Assembly: GCA_002435325.1 (NCBI GenBank)
Contig: DJMJ01000049.1
Span: forward strand, 1-33,588
Direction of reading: 5' to 3'
From: Nitrospira sp. UBA6493
GTDB lineage: Bacteria > Nitrospirota > Nitrospiria > Nitrospirales > Nitrospiraceae
Length of the DNA: 33,588 nucleotides
The notes beneath the pieces are model-generated. The model had not been told where the DNA came from. It did not search any database and saw nothing but the letters and a program-made list of their open reading frames with translations. Positions 16,861 to 25,246 of the stretch are shown here, one piece after another. Positions within the stretch are counted from its first letter, which is position 1. Every line of letters begins with the position of its first letter. A program made the position numbers and the translations under genes.

Positions 16861-16881
16861 CCTAATCCTAATCCTAATCCT
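16861..16881. repeat. Short tandem hexamer CCTAAT, about 3.5 copies
   Basis: Three and a half head-to-tail copies of CCTAAT (TTAGGA-type on the other strand) run across the stop codon of the 53-residue acidic gene. Such short hexamer arrays can vary in copy number by slippage. A shift would not alter the protein except at its last codons. Confidence 0.6.
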
Positions 16882-17035
16882 CTTCCCCTTCTTCAATATC
16901 TTCAATGCCCTCATAGCTCATTTCTGGGAATGTCGCAGTGGCCTTTTCACAGGCCGTTTCGATCATTTCCTCCGCATCTTCCGCTGAATCGGCATTGACT
17001 AAAAATTTCACCGTAATGGCATAGCGTTGCTCCAC
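16874..17035 (-). CDS. Small acidic protein (53 residues)
   Basis: This short gene starts at GTG. An excellent ribosome binding site, AAAGGAG, lies six bases upstream. The product has a short beta-like start (RYAITVKFLV), then a helix rich in Ala/Glu (SAEDAEEMIETACEKA), and a strongly acidic end (GIEDIEEGEED). The pattern of a beta strand followed by an Ala-rich helix resembles small proteins of ferredoxin-like or DUF-type folds seen in other bacteria, but I do not recognise the family. It lies upstream of msrA on the same strand, about 90 bases away. The codon pattern and the binding site support a real gene; the function is unknown. Confidence 0.65.
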   Translation of the reverse strand: MEQRYAITVKFLVNADSAEDAEEMIETACEKATATFPEMSYEGIEDIEEGEED

Positions 17036-17295
17036 TGCAGACTCCTTTCGCACATCGTTGGAATATGATACTGAGGGAAGTGTTCACAGACTTTGAACGC
17101 TCGCTTCCACTTTCGACGTCGCGGGGCTACTTTGAAACACCGAGAGTCGCGCTGTCAATCGGTAGCCCGCCTCAAAGACCCCATCTAATAAAATATAAAT
17201 AACGACTGCCAGAGCAATCGGCAGGCTGGAACAAACAATGTCCACGATTGTGAGTAAGCAGTACGAACACGGGTTAAGCAAGAGGCGGGGAGCGG

Positions 17296-17688
17296 TTATT
17301 CTTCTTCCAGTCGATCCAACAGCTGCTTGAGCTTCAATTTTTCTTCTGGGCGCATACGGGTAAAGGCAAGGCCGAAGGTCTTGCCTTCAACCCACCGAAC
17401 CGTCGCTTCATCAATGCGCAGAGGCCAATCGAGGTCCGGAATATGAAGCCGGCATTCAAACTTGGCCCCTTGCCTCGCCATCGTCTCACTTTCGATCTTG
17501 CAGCCTCCGATCGAAAGGTCGAGCGTCCGGCCTTGTCCCTCTTCCTGATTCTTTGAAAACGTACTTCTGAACTGCGTCGTAAAGCGAGGCTGCATCCTCC
17601 GCTCTTCGGACGGTGATGTCCCCGGATTCTCCGTCTGCGCATCTGTGTTCAGAAACGAGGCAATCTTTTTTAGTGCATGAGCGGCCAT
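17296..17688 (-). CDS. PilZ-domain protein, probable c-di-GMP receptor
   Basis: This 130-residue protein has one PilZ domain. The c-di-GMP-binding RxxxR lies in RRMQPRF near residue 32, and the D-x-S-x-x-G motif appears as DLSIGG about 30 residues later. The domain continues to FGLAFTRM, and a charged helix rich in Leu, Lys and Glu closes the chain. The N-terminal 25 residues are a short linker. The ATG at 17688 is chosen because the open frame upstream runs through a hairpin and is Arg-rich; the ribosome binding site is weak. It lies about 100 bases after pal on the same strand. PilZ proteins act as second-messenger receptors in motility, envelope or polysaccharide control; the target is unknown. 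Confidence 0.85.
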   Translation of the reverse strand: MAAHALKKIASFLNTDAQTENPGTSPSEERRMQPRFTTQFRSTFSKNQEEGQGRTLDLSIGGCKIESETMARQGAKFECRLHIPDLDWPLRIDEATVRWVEGKTFGLAFTRMRPEEKLKLKQLLDRLEEE

Positions 17689-17736
17689 GTTATTTCTCGA
17701 TTTTCTTGTAAGTAATCCCGCACGATTTTTTTCCGA

Positions 17737-17763
17737 TTCCCTCCTTTCACCCCTCGGAGGGAA
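17737..17763. other. 8-bp hairpin between pal and the PilZ gene
   Basis: TTCCCTCC and GGAGGGAA form a perfect 8-bp stem with an 11-base loop, 28 bases beyond the pal stop. There is no U-tract after it in the direction of transcription, so it is at best an attenuating or processing structure. The second arm looks like a Shine-Dalgarno sequence (AAAGGAGGG) but is too far from the PilZ start. Confidence 0.4.
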
Positions 17764-17790
17764 CCGGATGTCGGACAATTTTCTGACTCA

Positions 17791-18489
17791 CTATTGTTTG
17801 ACGTTCAACAACATGTGCCCCCGTCGATTCTGTTGATAGCAGGACTCCGCGTGATCGAAACAGAACGGGCGCTCCTTCCCGAATGACACGATCGCCACCT
17901 GTTTTGGACTGACCCCGGTTTCCAACAGATACGTCTGTGCAGCTTTGGCCCGTTTATCTCCCAAAACCATATTGTAATCTGTCGTTCCACGCTCATCGCA
18001 ATGTCCCTCGATTTTCAGCACGGCCCCAGGGTGGTCCTTGAGCCAACCCGCATCACGATTTAACGCGTCCATACCCGCATCGGAGACATTCCATTGGTCG
18101 TAGCCGAAATAGACATCCTGCAGGCCTGCTTCAATAGCTGCCTTCTCTTCTTTTGTCAGTTCAGCCCGCCGCCTTACATTGAGATCGGAAGGAGACAACG
18201 ATGCCCTATACCCGCCCTGCGAGAGGCGCTCCTCCGAAGGATTCTGTGAAAATCCGCTCAGATCCCCGCTTGAATTCCCCTGCCCCATGCCGGGAAAATT
18301 TGGATTGACCTCTTCTCCATTCCAAATGTTCGGGTCAGCCTTTGCTGACGATCCAGCCGTCGTATCCGCTGTCTTGTCCGCTGTCGCCTCTCCATCGGAT
18401 TGGAGCGATTTCAGGCTACACCCTTGACTGGTCATCATGGTCAAACCCATGATGACCACTCCACATACATACGTAATTCTTCTACTCAT
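17791..18489 (-). CDS. pal: Peptidoglycan-associated lipoprotein
   Basis: This is an outer-membrane lipoprotein that binds peptidoglycan and works with the Tol system in envelope constriction. A short signal peptide ends at the lipobox-like MTSQGC, with the lipid on Cys24. A low-complexity Ala/Thr/Ser/Asn linker of about 80 residues follows. The C-terminal OmpA-like domain starts with VYFGYDQWNVS and has the diaminopimelate-binding GHCDERGTTDYNMVLGDKRA. The ATG at 18489 has GGGGAG about five bases upstream. The open frame extends further but that part is unsupported. The tol genes themselves are not in this window. At 232 residues it is longer than E. coli Pal because of the linker. Confidence 0.92.
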   Translation of the reverse strand: MSRRITYVCGVVIMGLTMMTSQGCSLKSLQSDGEATADKTADTTAGSSAKADPNIWNGEEVNPNFPGMGQGNSSGDLSGFSQNPSEERLSQGGYRASLSPSDLNVRRRAELTKEEKAAIEAGLQDVYFGYDQWNVSDAGMDALNRDAGWLKDHPGAVLKIEGHCDERGTTDYNMVLGDKRAKAAQTYLLETGVSPKQVAIVSFGKERPFCFDHAESCYQQNRRGHMLLNVKQ

Positions 18490-18625
18490 AGCGCTCTCCC
18501 CTATTGCCGTATCTGCCCCACCGATTTCCCGTCGCAGCCTGTCTCCCGGCGCAGAAGTAACTCCGCTCGGATAATGGCGCACGCATCCTTGCATCGCGAC
18601 AGTCCACACAAAAATGACTGATTTA

Positions 18626-18634
18626 AATATAGCA
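18626..18634 (-). promoter_or_regulatory. Possible extended -10 promoter for pal
   Basis: On the minus strand TGC-TATATT is a good extended -10 element. No consensus -35 is found at 17 bases. It would give a leader of about 130 bases before the pal ATG. Confidence 0.35.
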
Positions 18635-18836
18635 GGAGGTAAGAAAAAGGCTTGGCGTCTACATCAAATTAACGCCGATCAATATATACCTTTAACTTCA
18701 ATGACTTAGGTGTGAGTCGCTTGAGGGAAGTCTACAAATCGCGCTCTAGATTAAAAGGAACGCGATTGGATTCACGCACAATGAAGCAGAAAATCTGTTC
18801 GCCGCAAAAACACCACTACGCACCACGCCGACGATG

Positions 18837-18980
18837 CTAGTACCCGTGGCCTTTCCGCTCAGACCAGCGAACAGGACGCACAACTGTCCCTAACCCCGCC
18901 ACCGCACAGATGAACACCAGCATGGCAAGTCCGACAACGAGAAAAAACCAGGCTCTCATATCGTGGAGTACAGGGATCAT
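18837..18980 (-). CDS. Small single-span membrane protein (47 residues)
   Basis: This is a short gene with a very strong ribosome binding site (GGAGGGAGGA, core about seven bases before the ATG). The product has one transmembrane helix (WFFLVVGLAMLVFICAVAGL, residues 11-30) and a short basic, Arg/Trp-containing tail. I do not recognise it. It lies alone in a 740-base stretch between pal and the tRNA gene. A perfect -10 sequence lies about 140 bases upstream, at 19122. The strong binding site and clean membrane helix make it credible as a small envelope protein. Confidence 0.65.
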   Translation of the reverse strand: MIPVLHDMRAWFFLVVGLAMLVFICAVAGLGTVVRPVRWSERKGHGY

Positions 18981-19121
18981 AATTCCTCCCTCCTAACTAG
19001 CCAATGAAATGTACCAGCTTCCTCTACCAGGCGCTGATGCATCTCAGATTTTTATTTTAGCGAATTCGTCTGATGCCTGTCACTCTTTCGGCCAAAATGT
19101 TGCGTACGATAAACTCCAATT

Positions 19122-19127
19122 ATTATA
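19122..19127 (-). promoter_or_regulatory. Consensus -10 TATAAT, possible promoter of the 47-residue gene
   Basis: A perfect TATAAT lies on the minus strand. The sequence 17 bases upstream (AGTTTT) is a poor -35. The surrounding 18981-19231 stretch is AT-richer than its neighbours and holds no other recognisable feature. Confidence 0.3.
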
Positions 19128-19231
19128 AAGGCGCATATTGGGCTAAAACTATGCAGCTTTTGAGGGGGCACGCTAATAAATAGGCATTGAAGTGATTGAT
19201 TTTACTAGGCTAGCTATAAGAGTCCCCTGAG

Positions 19232-19308
19232 TGGTGCGCCCGGAGGGACTTGAACCCCCAACCCTCGGATCCGAAGTCCGATGCTCTATCCAATTGAGCT
19301 ACGGGCGC
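19232..19308 (-). tRNA. tRNA-Arg (anticodon TCG)
   Basis: The minus strand folds as a full cloverleaf. A 7-bp acceptor stem pairs GCGCCCG with CGGGCGC. The D arm contains AGCTCAATTGGATAGAGC. The anticodon stem pairs TCGGA with TCCGA around a CTTCGGA loop, giving TCG, which reads CGA-type arginine codons. The T arm has GGTTCAAGTCC. The discriminator is A and the 3' CCA is encoded at 19232-19234. It lies about 65 bases after aroK on the same strand. No paralogous tRNA or integration duplicate was seen nearby. Confidence 0.95.
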
Positions 19309-19373
19309 ACGAGAGCTATTTCAAACACTTCGCGCAAGGCCTTGTCAAGGAAACCCGCACTAAACCGGTCAGG

Positions 19374-19874
19374 CTAGAGGCAGGATTGAATGGCATCTAC
19401 AATCTGCCCAATAGAACGTCCATCGGTGGGCACGATGTGATTCGCGGCCGCCTGGTATTTGGGCGTCCGCTCGGCCAGGACTTCCTGAATTTCTTCAACG
19501 AAGGACTTGGTTCCCGTCAGCGAAGGCCGCTGGGTGTCTCCGCCGATGCGCATCGCAATCGTCTCTACAGAAGCGGTCAGCCAGAACAGCGTCCCGGTCT
19601 TTTTGAGACTCTCCACATTCTGAGGTCGAAGAATCGCGCCGCCGCCTGTATCAATTACCAATCCTTCCCGCGTAGCGAGTTCCTGACACACCGTAGATTC
19701 GAGGTCACGGAAATATTCCCAGCCATGCTTCGCAACAATCTCCGGAATCGGCTGTCCGGCACGCCGCACAATCTCGGCATCGGTGGATACCAGCGTCCGA
19801 CCGAGCCGCCCGGCCAGAACTTTACCGACTGTGCTTTTCCCGGTTCCGCGATAGCCGATCAAGACGATGTTCAT
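19374..19874 (-). CDS. aroK: Shikimate kinase
   Basis: This enzyme phosphorylates shikimate with ATP in the chorismate pathway. The Walker A loop GYRGTGKST is at residues 7-15. The shikimate-binding Asp lies in STDAEI, and the DTGGGA segment (near residue 75) is the Walker B-like substrate motif. An Arg in the lid region (TQRPSL) closes over ATP. The length of 166 residues is normal. The ATG overlaps the aroE stop by four bases (ATGA), so the pair is translationally coupled. Confidence 0.96.
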   Translation of the reverse strand: MNIVLIGYRGTGKSTVGKVLAGRLGRTLVSTDAEIVRRAGQPIPEIVAKHGWEYFRDLESTVCQELATREGLVIDTGGGAILRPQNVESLKKTGTLFWLTASVETIAMRIGGDTQRPSLTGTKSFVEEIQEVLAERTPKYQAAANHIVPTDGRSIGQIVDAIQSCL

Positions 19875-20725
19875 TGGAAACGCGACTCCAAGACCGCGCG
19901 CATCACGTCGGCTGGCGCCGGTTGATTAGTCCATAATTCGAATTGCGCTACGGCCTGATGAAGAAACATTTCTAGACCTGGAATCGTCACACACCCCGCC
20001 CGCTTGGCATCTTTAAGTAAGCGAGTTTCGCGTGGGTTGTATACAATATCCATCACCGCCAGCCCGGAGTGCAAGAACGCCGCTGGCACACAGCTCGCCT
20101 CCACTTTGGGAGACATCCCGATGGGCGTGCAGTGGATGAGCACCTGCGCACCGGCAAGCTCACGCACCAGCGCGGCCTCATCCAACGACGCCTCTTGTAC
20201 CGCCAATTGCGTTTTCGCACGCAGATCGGCGGCCAACGCCGACCGTTCCTTGTCATCCACGCCCAGTAGCGACAATCCGGTCACGCCTGGCTCAGCCGCC
20301 AAGGCAAAGGCGATCGCACGCGCAGCCCCTCCGGATCCGAGCATGACGACTCGCTTGCCGTTCAGCGAACCAGCCCCCTCGCGCAACGCGCGCAACGCGC
20401 CGGTCGCATCCGTGTTGTAGCCGGTCAGCTTCCCGTTCTCCGCCACGATCGTGTTGATGGCGCCAATATGCCGGGCGGTCGGCTCGACCTCGTCCAAAAA
20501 CGGAATCGATGACACCTTGTGAGGAATGGTCACGCTCGCCCCGCGAAAGCTCCCTAAGGCACGCAACCCCTTGATCGCATCGCCGATGGCTTCCACCCGG
20601 AAGGCGAGATAGACAAAGTTCAGTCCCAGCTTTTGGAAGGCCGCATTGTGGATGGCGGGGGAAAGAGAATGCTCGACCGGATTGCCGATCACTCCGCAGA
20701 ATCGAGTATGCGCATCAATGTCCAT
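19871..20725 (-). CDS. aroE: Shikimate dehydrogenase (NADP)
   Basis: This enzyme reduces 3-dehydroshikimate to shikimate. The substrate motif GNPVEHSLSPAIHNAAF is at residues 15-31, and the catalytic Lys lies in VTIPHK near residue 70. NTDATGALRAL follows, then the NADP-binding GSGGAARAIAFAL. The C-terminal GLEMFLHQAVAQFELWT segment is typical. The length of 284 residues is normal. It precedes aroK in a coupled arrangement and follows the SDR gene by 38 bases, so all four genes from trmI onward probably form one transcript. Confidence 0.96.
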   Translation of the reverse strand: MDIDAHTRFCGVIGNPVEHSLSPAIHNAAFQKLGLNFVYLAFRVEAIGDAIKGLRALGSFRGASVTIPHKVSSIPFLDEVEPTARHIGAINTIVAENGKLTGYNTDATGALRALREGAGSLNGKRVVMLGSGGAARAIAFALAAEPGVTGLSLLGVDDKERSALAADLRAKTQLAVQEASLDEAALVRELAGAQVLIHCTPIGMSPKVEASCVPAAFLHSGLAVMDIVYNPRETRLLKDAKRAGCVTIPGLEMFLHQAVAQFELWTNQPAPADVMRAVLESRFQ

Positions 20726-20763
20726 ACGTCGTAGTCACCGTCACGCAGAAAAGATAAACCGGC

Positions 20764-21519
20764 TCACCAGACCGTCATGCCGCCATCGATCGGGAACGTG
20801 CCGCCGGTGACCCAGGCGGCTTCGTCGGAAGCCAGATACAACACCATGCTCGCCACTTCCTCCGGTTGCCCCGGACGCCTGATCGGGTAATGGCTAAGAA
20901 TCGGATCGAGCTGTTCGGGATTACTCATCAATGGCGCTGCCATCGGAGTGGCCACCAGCCCAGGATTGACCACATTGCACCGGATCCCGTCCTTCGCATA
21001 ATCGATGGCAATCGAGCGCGTGAGCGCGTCAAGGGCCCCTTTCGAAGCCGCGTAAGCTGGAAGCAAGGGAATTCCCACCAGACTGGCAATGGAGGAAATA
21101 TTCACGATTGATCCCTTCCCCTGCGTCAACATCGTAGGAACCACGGCCCGTGTCATGCGGAACACGCCCGTCACATTGACATCGAGCACGCGCGACCAAG
21201 TCTCGTCATCGGTCTCGTGGATGCGTTGGCCGAAGGCACCGACACCAGCGTTATTGATGAGGATGTCGATCCGATTGAAATGCCGAAGAACCTGCTCCAC
21301 GACCGCCCGAGCATGCGACTCATCCGTAACCGAGCCCGCGACGGCAAGCACGATCCCCTGAGCCGTTCGGATGTCTGTCGCGACGCGGTCCAGTTCGTCT
21401 TGCCGCCGGCCGGTAATCACGACCAACGCGCCTTCACGGGCAAAGCGCTTCGCCACCGCTTCCCCGATCCCGGCATTGCCGCCTGTGATCAAAGCCACTT
21501 TCCCGCCCAGACGGCTCAT
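20764..21519 (-). CDS. Short-chain dehydrogenase/reductase
   Basis: This is a classical SDR of 251 residues. The cofactor loop TGGNAGIG is at residues 12-19, followed by NNAG near residue 90. The catalytic Ser lies in NISSIAS, and Tyr/Lys in YAASK. The C-terminus TGGTFPIDGGMTVW is the usual SDR ending. The basic pair GRR after the second beta strand favours NADP. The substrate cannot be told from sequence; FabG-like activity or a sugar or alcohol substrate are both possible. The ATG overlaps the trmI stop (ATGA), and the gene is followed by aroE. The operon link to shikimate genes is suggestive but not proof of a shared pathway. Confidence 0.9.
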   Translation of the reverse strand: MSRLGGKVALITGGNAGIGEAVAKRFAREGALVVITGRRQDELDRVATDIRTAQGIVLAVAGSVTDESHARAVVEQVLRHFNRIDILINNAGVGAFGQRIHETDDETWSRVLDVNVTGVFRMTRAVVPTMLTQGKGSIVNISSIASLVGIPLLPAYAASKGALDALTRSIAIDYAKDGIRCNVVNPGLVATPMAAPLMSNPEQLDPILSHYPIRRPGQPEEVASMVLYLASDEAAWVTGGTFPIDGGMTVW

Positions 21520-22394
21520 GACGGCTGCTCCTCTGGCTCGTTACTAGAGGCCTCTTCGGCCATAGCCTCAGCGGCCCGCTCGCGCTCGCGCCCTAGACTC
21601 AACAACCCCGGCTCAACTTTTCTCGCGACAGTGAGAAAACCCGAGTGCGCAACCATCCGATGATCGGGGCGTACACTGCGGCCTTGTATGGACCAGGTCC
21701 GAATCAACGATTCAAATGTCTCGATCATGCCGAAGACCGTCGCCTGTTCCAGCGCCTGAACCGTCTGCATGACTTGTGGCACCGTCGGCACGAAGCTCAA
21801 ATAAATCCCCCCGGATCGCAGCGCCTTCGCCGCGTGAGGCACGACCTGCCAGGGCTCGGGCAAGTCGAGAACCACACGATCGAACGGCACGCCATCCTCT
21901 AAGAGATCGATCCCTTCGTACGCGCTCTTCTGAAAGGATTTCAGTGTCGGCATCGGCCCCATATAACGGTCGATATTGGTGAGGGCCGTTTTTGCGAAGT
22001 CTTCCCGCTTTTCATAGGTCACCACGAGTCCCTGCGGACCCACCGCTCGTAGCAGCGCCATCGTCAGCGCCCCGGACCCCGTGCCGGCTTCAAAAACGCG
22101 CGCGCCTGGATAGACATCCGCCCACATGGGAATCAACGCCAAATCTTTGGGATATAACACCTGCGCGCCGCGCGGCATCTTCAGCACGTATTCGCCAAAC
22201 GTAGGCCGTAGCGCGAGCATCTGTCTTCCGCCCGACAGCGTCACAATCGTCCCGTCAGGGCGGCCGATCATATCGTCATGGAGGATCTTCTGCCCGCTGA
22301 AGTGATAGGTATCCCCGGCCTTTAAGGTCAGGGCATACTGACGCCCCTTCTTATCGACGAGATGAATGCGTTCACCGCTTTTCAGTTGCGACAT
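21516..22394 (-). CDS. trmI: tRNA (adenine(58)-N1)-methyltransferase TrmI
   Basis: This S-adenosylmethionine-dependent enzyme methylates A58 in the T loop of tRNAs. An N-terminal beta domain with GDTYHFSGQKILHDDMIG is followed by GEYVLKMPRGAQVLYPKDLALI. The SAM-binding motif I FEAGTGSGALTMALL lies near residue 95-110, and the catalytic motif LDLPEPWQV is present. The C-terminal 40 residues are Glu/Ala-rich and probably disordered. The ATG at 22394 is chosen because the family starts there; upstream codons are weak. The length of 292 residues matches TrmI of archaea, Actinobacteria and Thermus. It is the first gene of the unit with the SDR, aroE and aroK. Confidence 0.92.
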   Translation of the reverse strand: MSQLKSGERIHLVDKKGRQYALTLKAGDTYHFSGQKILHDDMIGRPDGTIVTLSGGRQMLALRPTFGEYVLKMPRGAQVLYPKDLALIPMWADVYPGARVFEAGTGSGALTMALLRAVGPQGLVVTYEKREDFAKTALTNIDRYMGPMPTLKSFQKSAYEGIDLLEDGVPFDRVVLDLPEPWQVVPHAAKALRSGGIYLSFVPTVPQVMQTVQALEQATVFGMIETFESLIRTWSIQGRSVRPDHRMVAHSGFLTVARKVEPGLLSLGRERERAAEAMAEEASSNEPEEQPS

Positions 22395-22777
22395 GGGGCG
22401 GCATTCTAGGTGGTTCGTTCGATCGTTTGCAACCAAGACCCTGTCCGACGCTTAATAAAAGCTGATCAGCCACACAATTGATCCACCGCCTCAGGTACAT
22501 CACTGGACCATTCTTGCCGCCGACATTCATACTGGTGTGGCAATTCAGCTCCGCCTGAGTGCTCCGACATACAGAGCTGCCGCATTCTTGTGGAGCCTGA
22601 ACCGCTTATTTCTCATTAAGCCTCCCTAATCTTTGAGTAATATCCTTGATATCGATCATTCTCGTTCTTATCTCCAATCCAGCATCAGTCTTGCTACGTA
22701 GAGAAACACAGCATGCAGATGATGACAACGAATCTTCTTTGTCCCAAGTTGCTCTAATAATAGGAGTGGAGGGCGTG
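22395..22777. other. Intergenic region between trmI and the sigma factor
   Basis: This is a divergent promoter region of about 380 bases. It holds a possible plus-strand promoter at 22646-22674 (listed below) and small palindromes such as GCTGATCAGC near 22461. An in-frame extension of the sigma gene to 22646 is open but lacks a start signal and does not look like protein. No other gene was recognised. Confidence 0.4.
22646..22674 (+). promoter_or_regulatory. Possible sigma70 promoter for the sigma-factor gene
   Basis: TTGATA (22646-22651), a 17-base spacer and TATCTC (22669-22674). The -35 is good and the -10 is moderate. The leader to the ATG at 22778 would be about 100 bases. Confidence 0.3.
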
Positions 22778-24067
<1,290 letters not shown>

Positions 24068-24088
24068 CCCTCACCTAAGTCTCACACC

Positions 24089-24116
24089 GAGGGCGCGGGC
24101 ACCAGCCCGCGCCCTC
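24089..24116 (+). terminator. 12-bp GC hairpin after the sigma-factor gene
   Basis: GAGGGCGCGGGC, a four-base ACCA loop and GCCCGCGCCCTC form a perfect 12-bp stem 22 bases after the stop codon. It is almost certainly a transcript end or stability structure. It lacks the U-tract of a classic intrinsic terminator (ATCCGG follows). Confidence 0.7.
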
Positions 24117-24217
24117 ATCCGGCTTCCCCCTTCCCTTCAGGTATGAGAGAATGGATTCGCGCAATGGGATCATCTTTCCCAATACGCAGAATCTTAACAA
24201 GGAAATCCGATTTCACA

Positions 24218-25246
24218 ATGATACGCCGCTGCACGCGCTCCGCGTTACAGATGTTCATCAGCTCCTTTCTGCTCATCCTCGCCTGCAATGAATTCGCATC
24301 GGCGGATGAAAAACCCCTGTCGATTCCGACCGTCGTGGCGAAAGTCCGCCCATCCGTCGTGACGATCCTGACGCGGGGCATGCCCGCCGTCCCCGCTCAG
24401 CATGGAATCCAATCAGGTTCAGGCTCCGGTATTATCATCGATCCCAGCGGCTATGTGCTGACAAACAACCACCTCGTCGAAGGGGTCAAGAGCCTGGTGG
24501 TAGGATTACCAACCGGACGGCTCACTCCGGGTCGCGTCGTCGCGCGGGATTTTCTATTGGATCTGGCGTTGGTGAAAATTAACGCGCAGGATCTTATTCC
24601 TGCCACGCTCAAACAAACGGCATCGCTGGAAATCGGCGAAACCGTCGTCGCCATCGGCAATCCTCTCGCGCTGAAAGGCGGGTCCACCGTGACGGTCGGC
24701 GTCGTCAGTGCGCTCGATCGATCGGTACTAACTCCGAATGGGGAAACGCTCTACGATCTTATTCAGACCGATGCTGCGATCAATCCCGGAAACAGCGGCG
24801 GTCCGCTAGTGGATCTCGCGGGAGAAGTCGTCGGCATCAATGTCGCCATCGCTCCATCTGCCCAGGCGATCAGTTACGCCATTGCATTAGAAGCGGTCTA
24901 CCCTCACATCCATGCCATGATGATGCAGGGATCTGTCAGCCGGCCCGACTTTGGATTTACGCCGGTGACCGTAACGCCCAGTATCGCGGCTAGCTTCGGA
25001 CTGGACGCCGAACGCGGCATTCTCGCGCTGAACGTGGATCCGTCAAAACTGGCCGGCACGGCCGGTTTGCAGACGGGCGATGTCATTACAGCCCTCGATC
25101 AACACCAACTCTACAACATGGGCGACTTCTGGCACAGTGTTATGCGGGAACGCGACCATCCGACTGTTCAATTCACCATCCAGGGGCACGGTGGACAGAC
25201 GACGCTGACGGTCCCTCGTCCTCCTGGGCAGAAGGTCTCTCCGTGA
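24218..25246 (+). CDS. HtrA/DegS-like serine protease with one PDZ domain
   Basis: This is a 342-residue envelope protease of family S1C. A signal segment covers residues 1-29. It reads LLILAC then NEFASA, so either lipid attachment at Cys23 or cleavage after Ala29 is possible. The catalytic triad is complete: His85 in TNNHLVEG, Asp115 in FLLDLALVK and Ser193 in NPGNSGGPL. A single C-terminal PDZ domain (about 240-330) includes GILALNV and AGLQTGDVITALD. The overall size matches DegS/HhoA rather than DegP, which has two PDZ domains. The start is uncertain: in-frame ATGs at 24143 and 24164 would add 18-25 residues. It follows the sigma-factor gene after a strong hairpin and overlaps lipB by four bases. 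Confidence 0.88.
   Translation: MIRRCTRSALQMFISSFLLILACNEFASADEKPLSIPTVVAKVRPSVVTILTRGMPAVPAQHGIQSGSGSGIIIDPSGYVLTNNHLVEGVKSLVVGLPTGRLTPGRVVARDFLLDLALVKINAQDLIPATLKQTASLEIGETVVAIGNPLALKGGSTVTVGVVSALDRSVLTPNGETLYDLIQTDAAINPGNSGGPLVDLAGEVVGINVAIAPSAQAISYAIALEAVYPHIHAMMMQGSVSRPDFGFTPVTVTPSIAASFGLDAERGILALNVDPSKLAGTAGLQTGDVITALDQHQLYNMGDFWHSVMRERDHPTVQFTIQGHGGQTTLTVPRPPGQKVSP

Noticed and set aside
17084..17281. 65-residue frame with one hydrophobic stretch, minus strand, upstream of the small acidic gene
   Set aside because: It starts at TTG, has no ribosome binding site and the tail is uninformative. One hydrophobic run is not enough evidence.
19281..19925. 214-residue plus-strand frame over aroK and the tRNA
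   Set aside because: It crosses the tRNA gene and is antisense to aroK.
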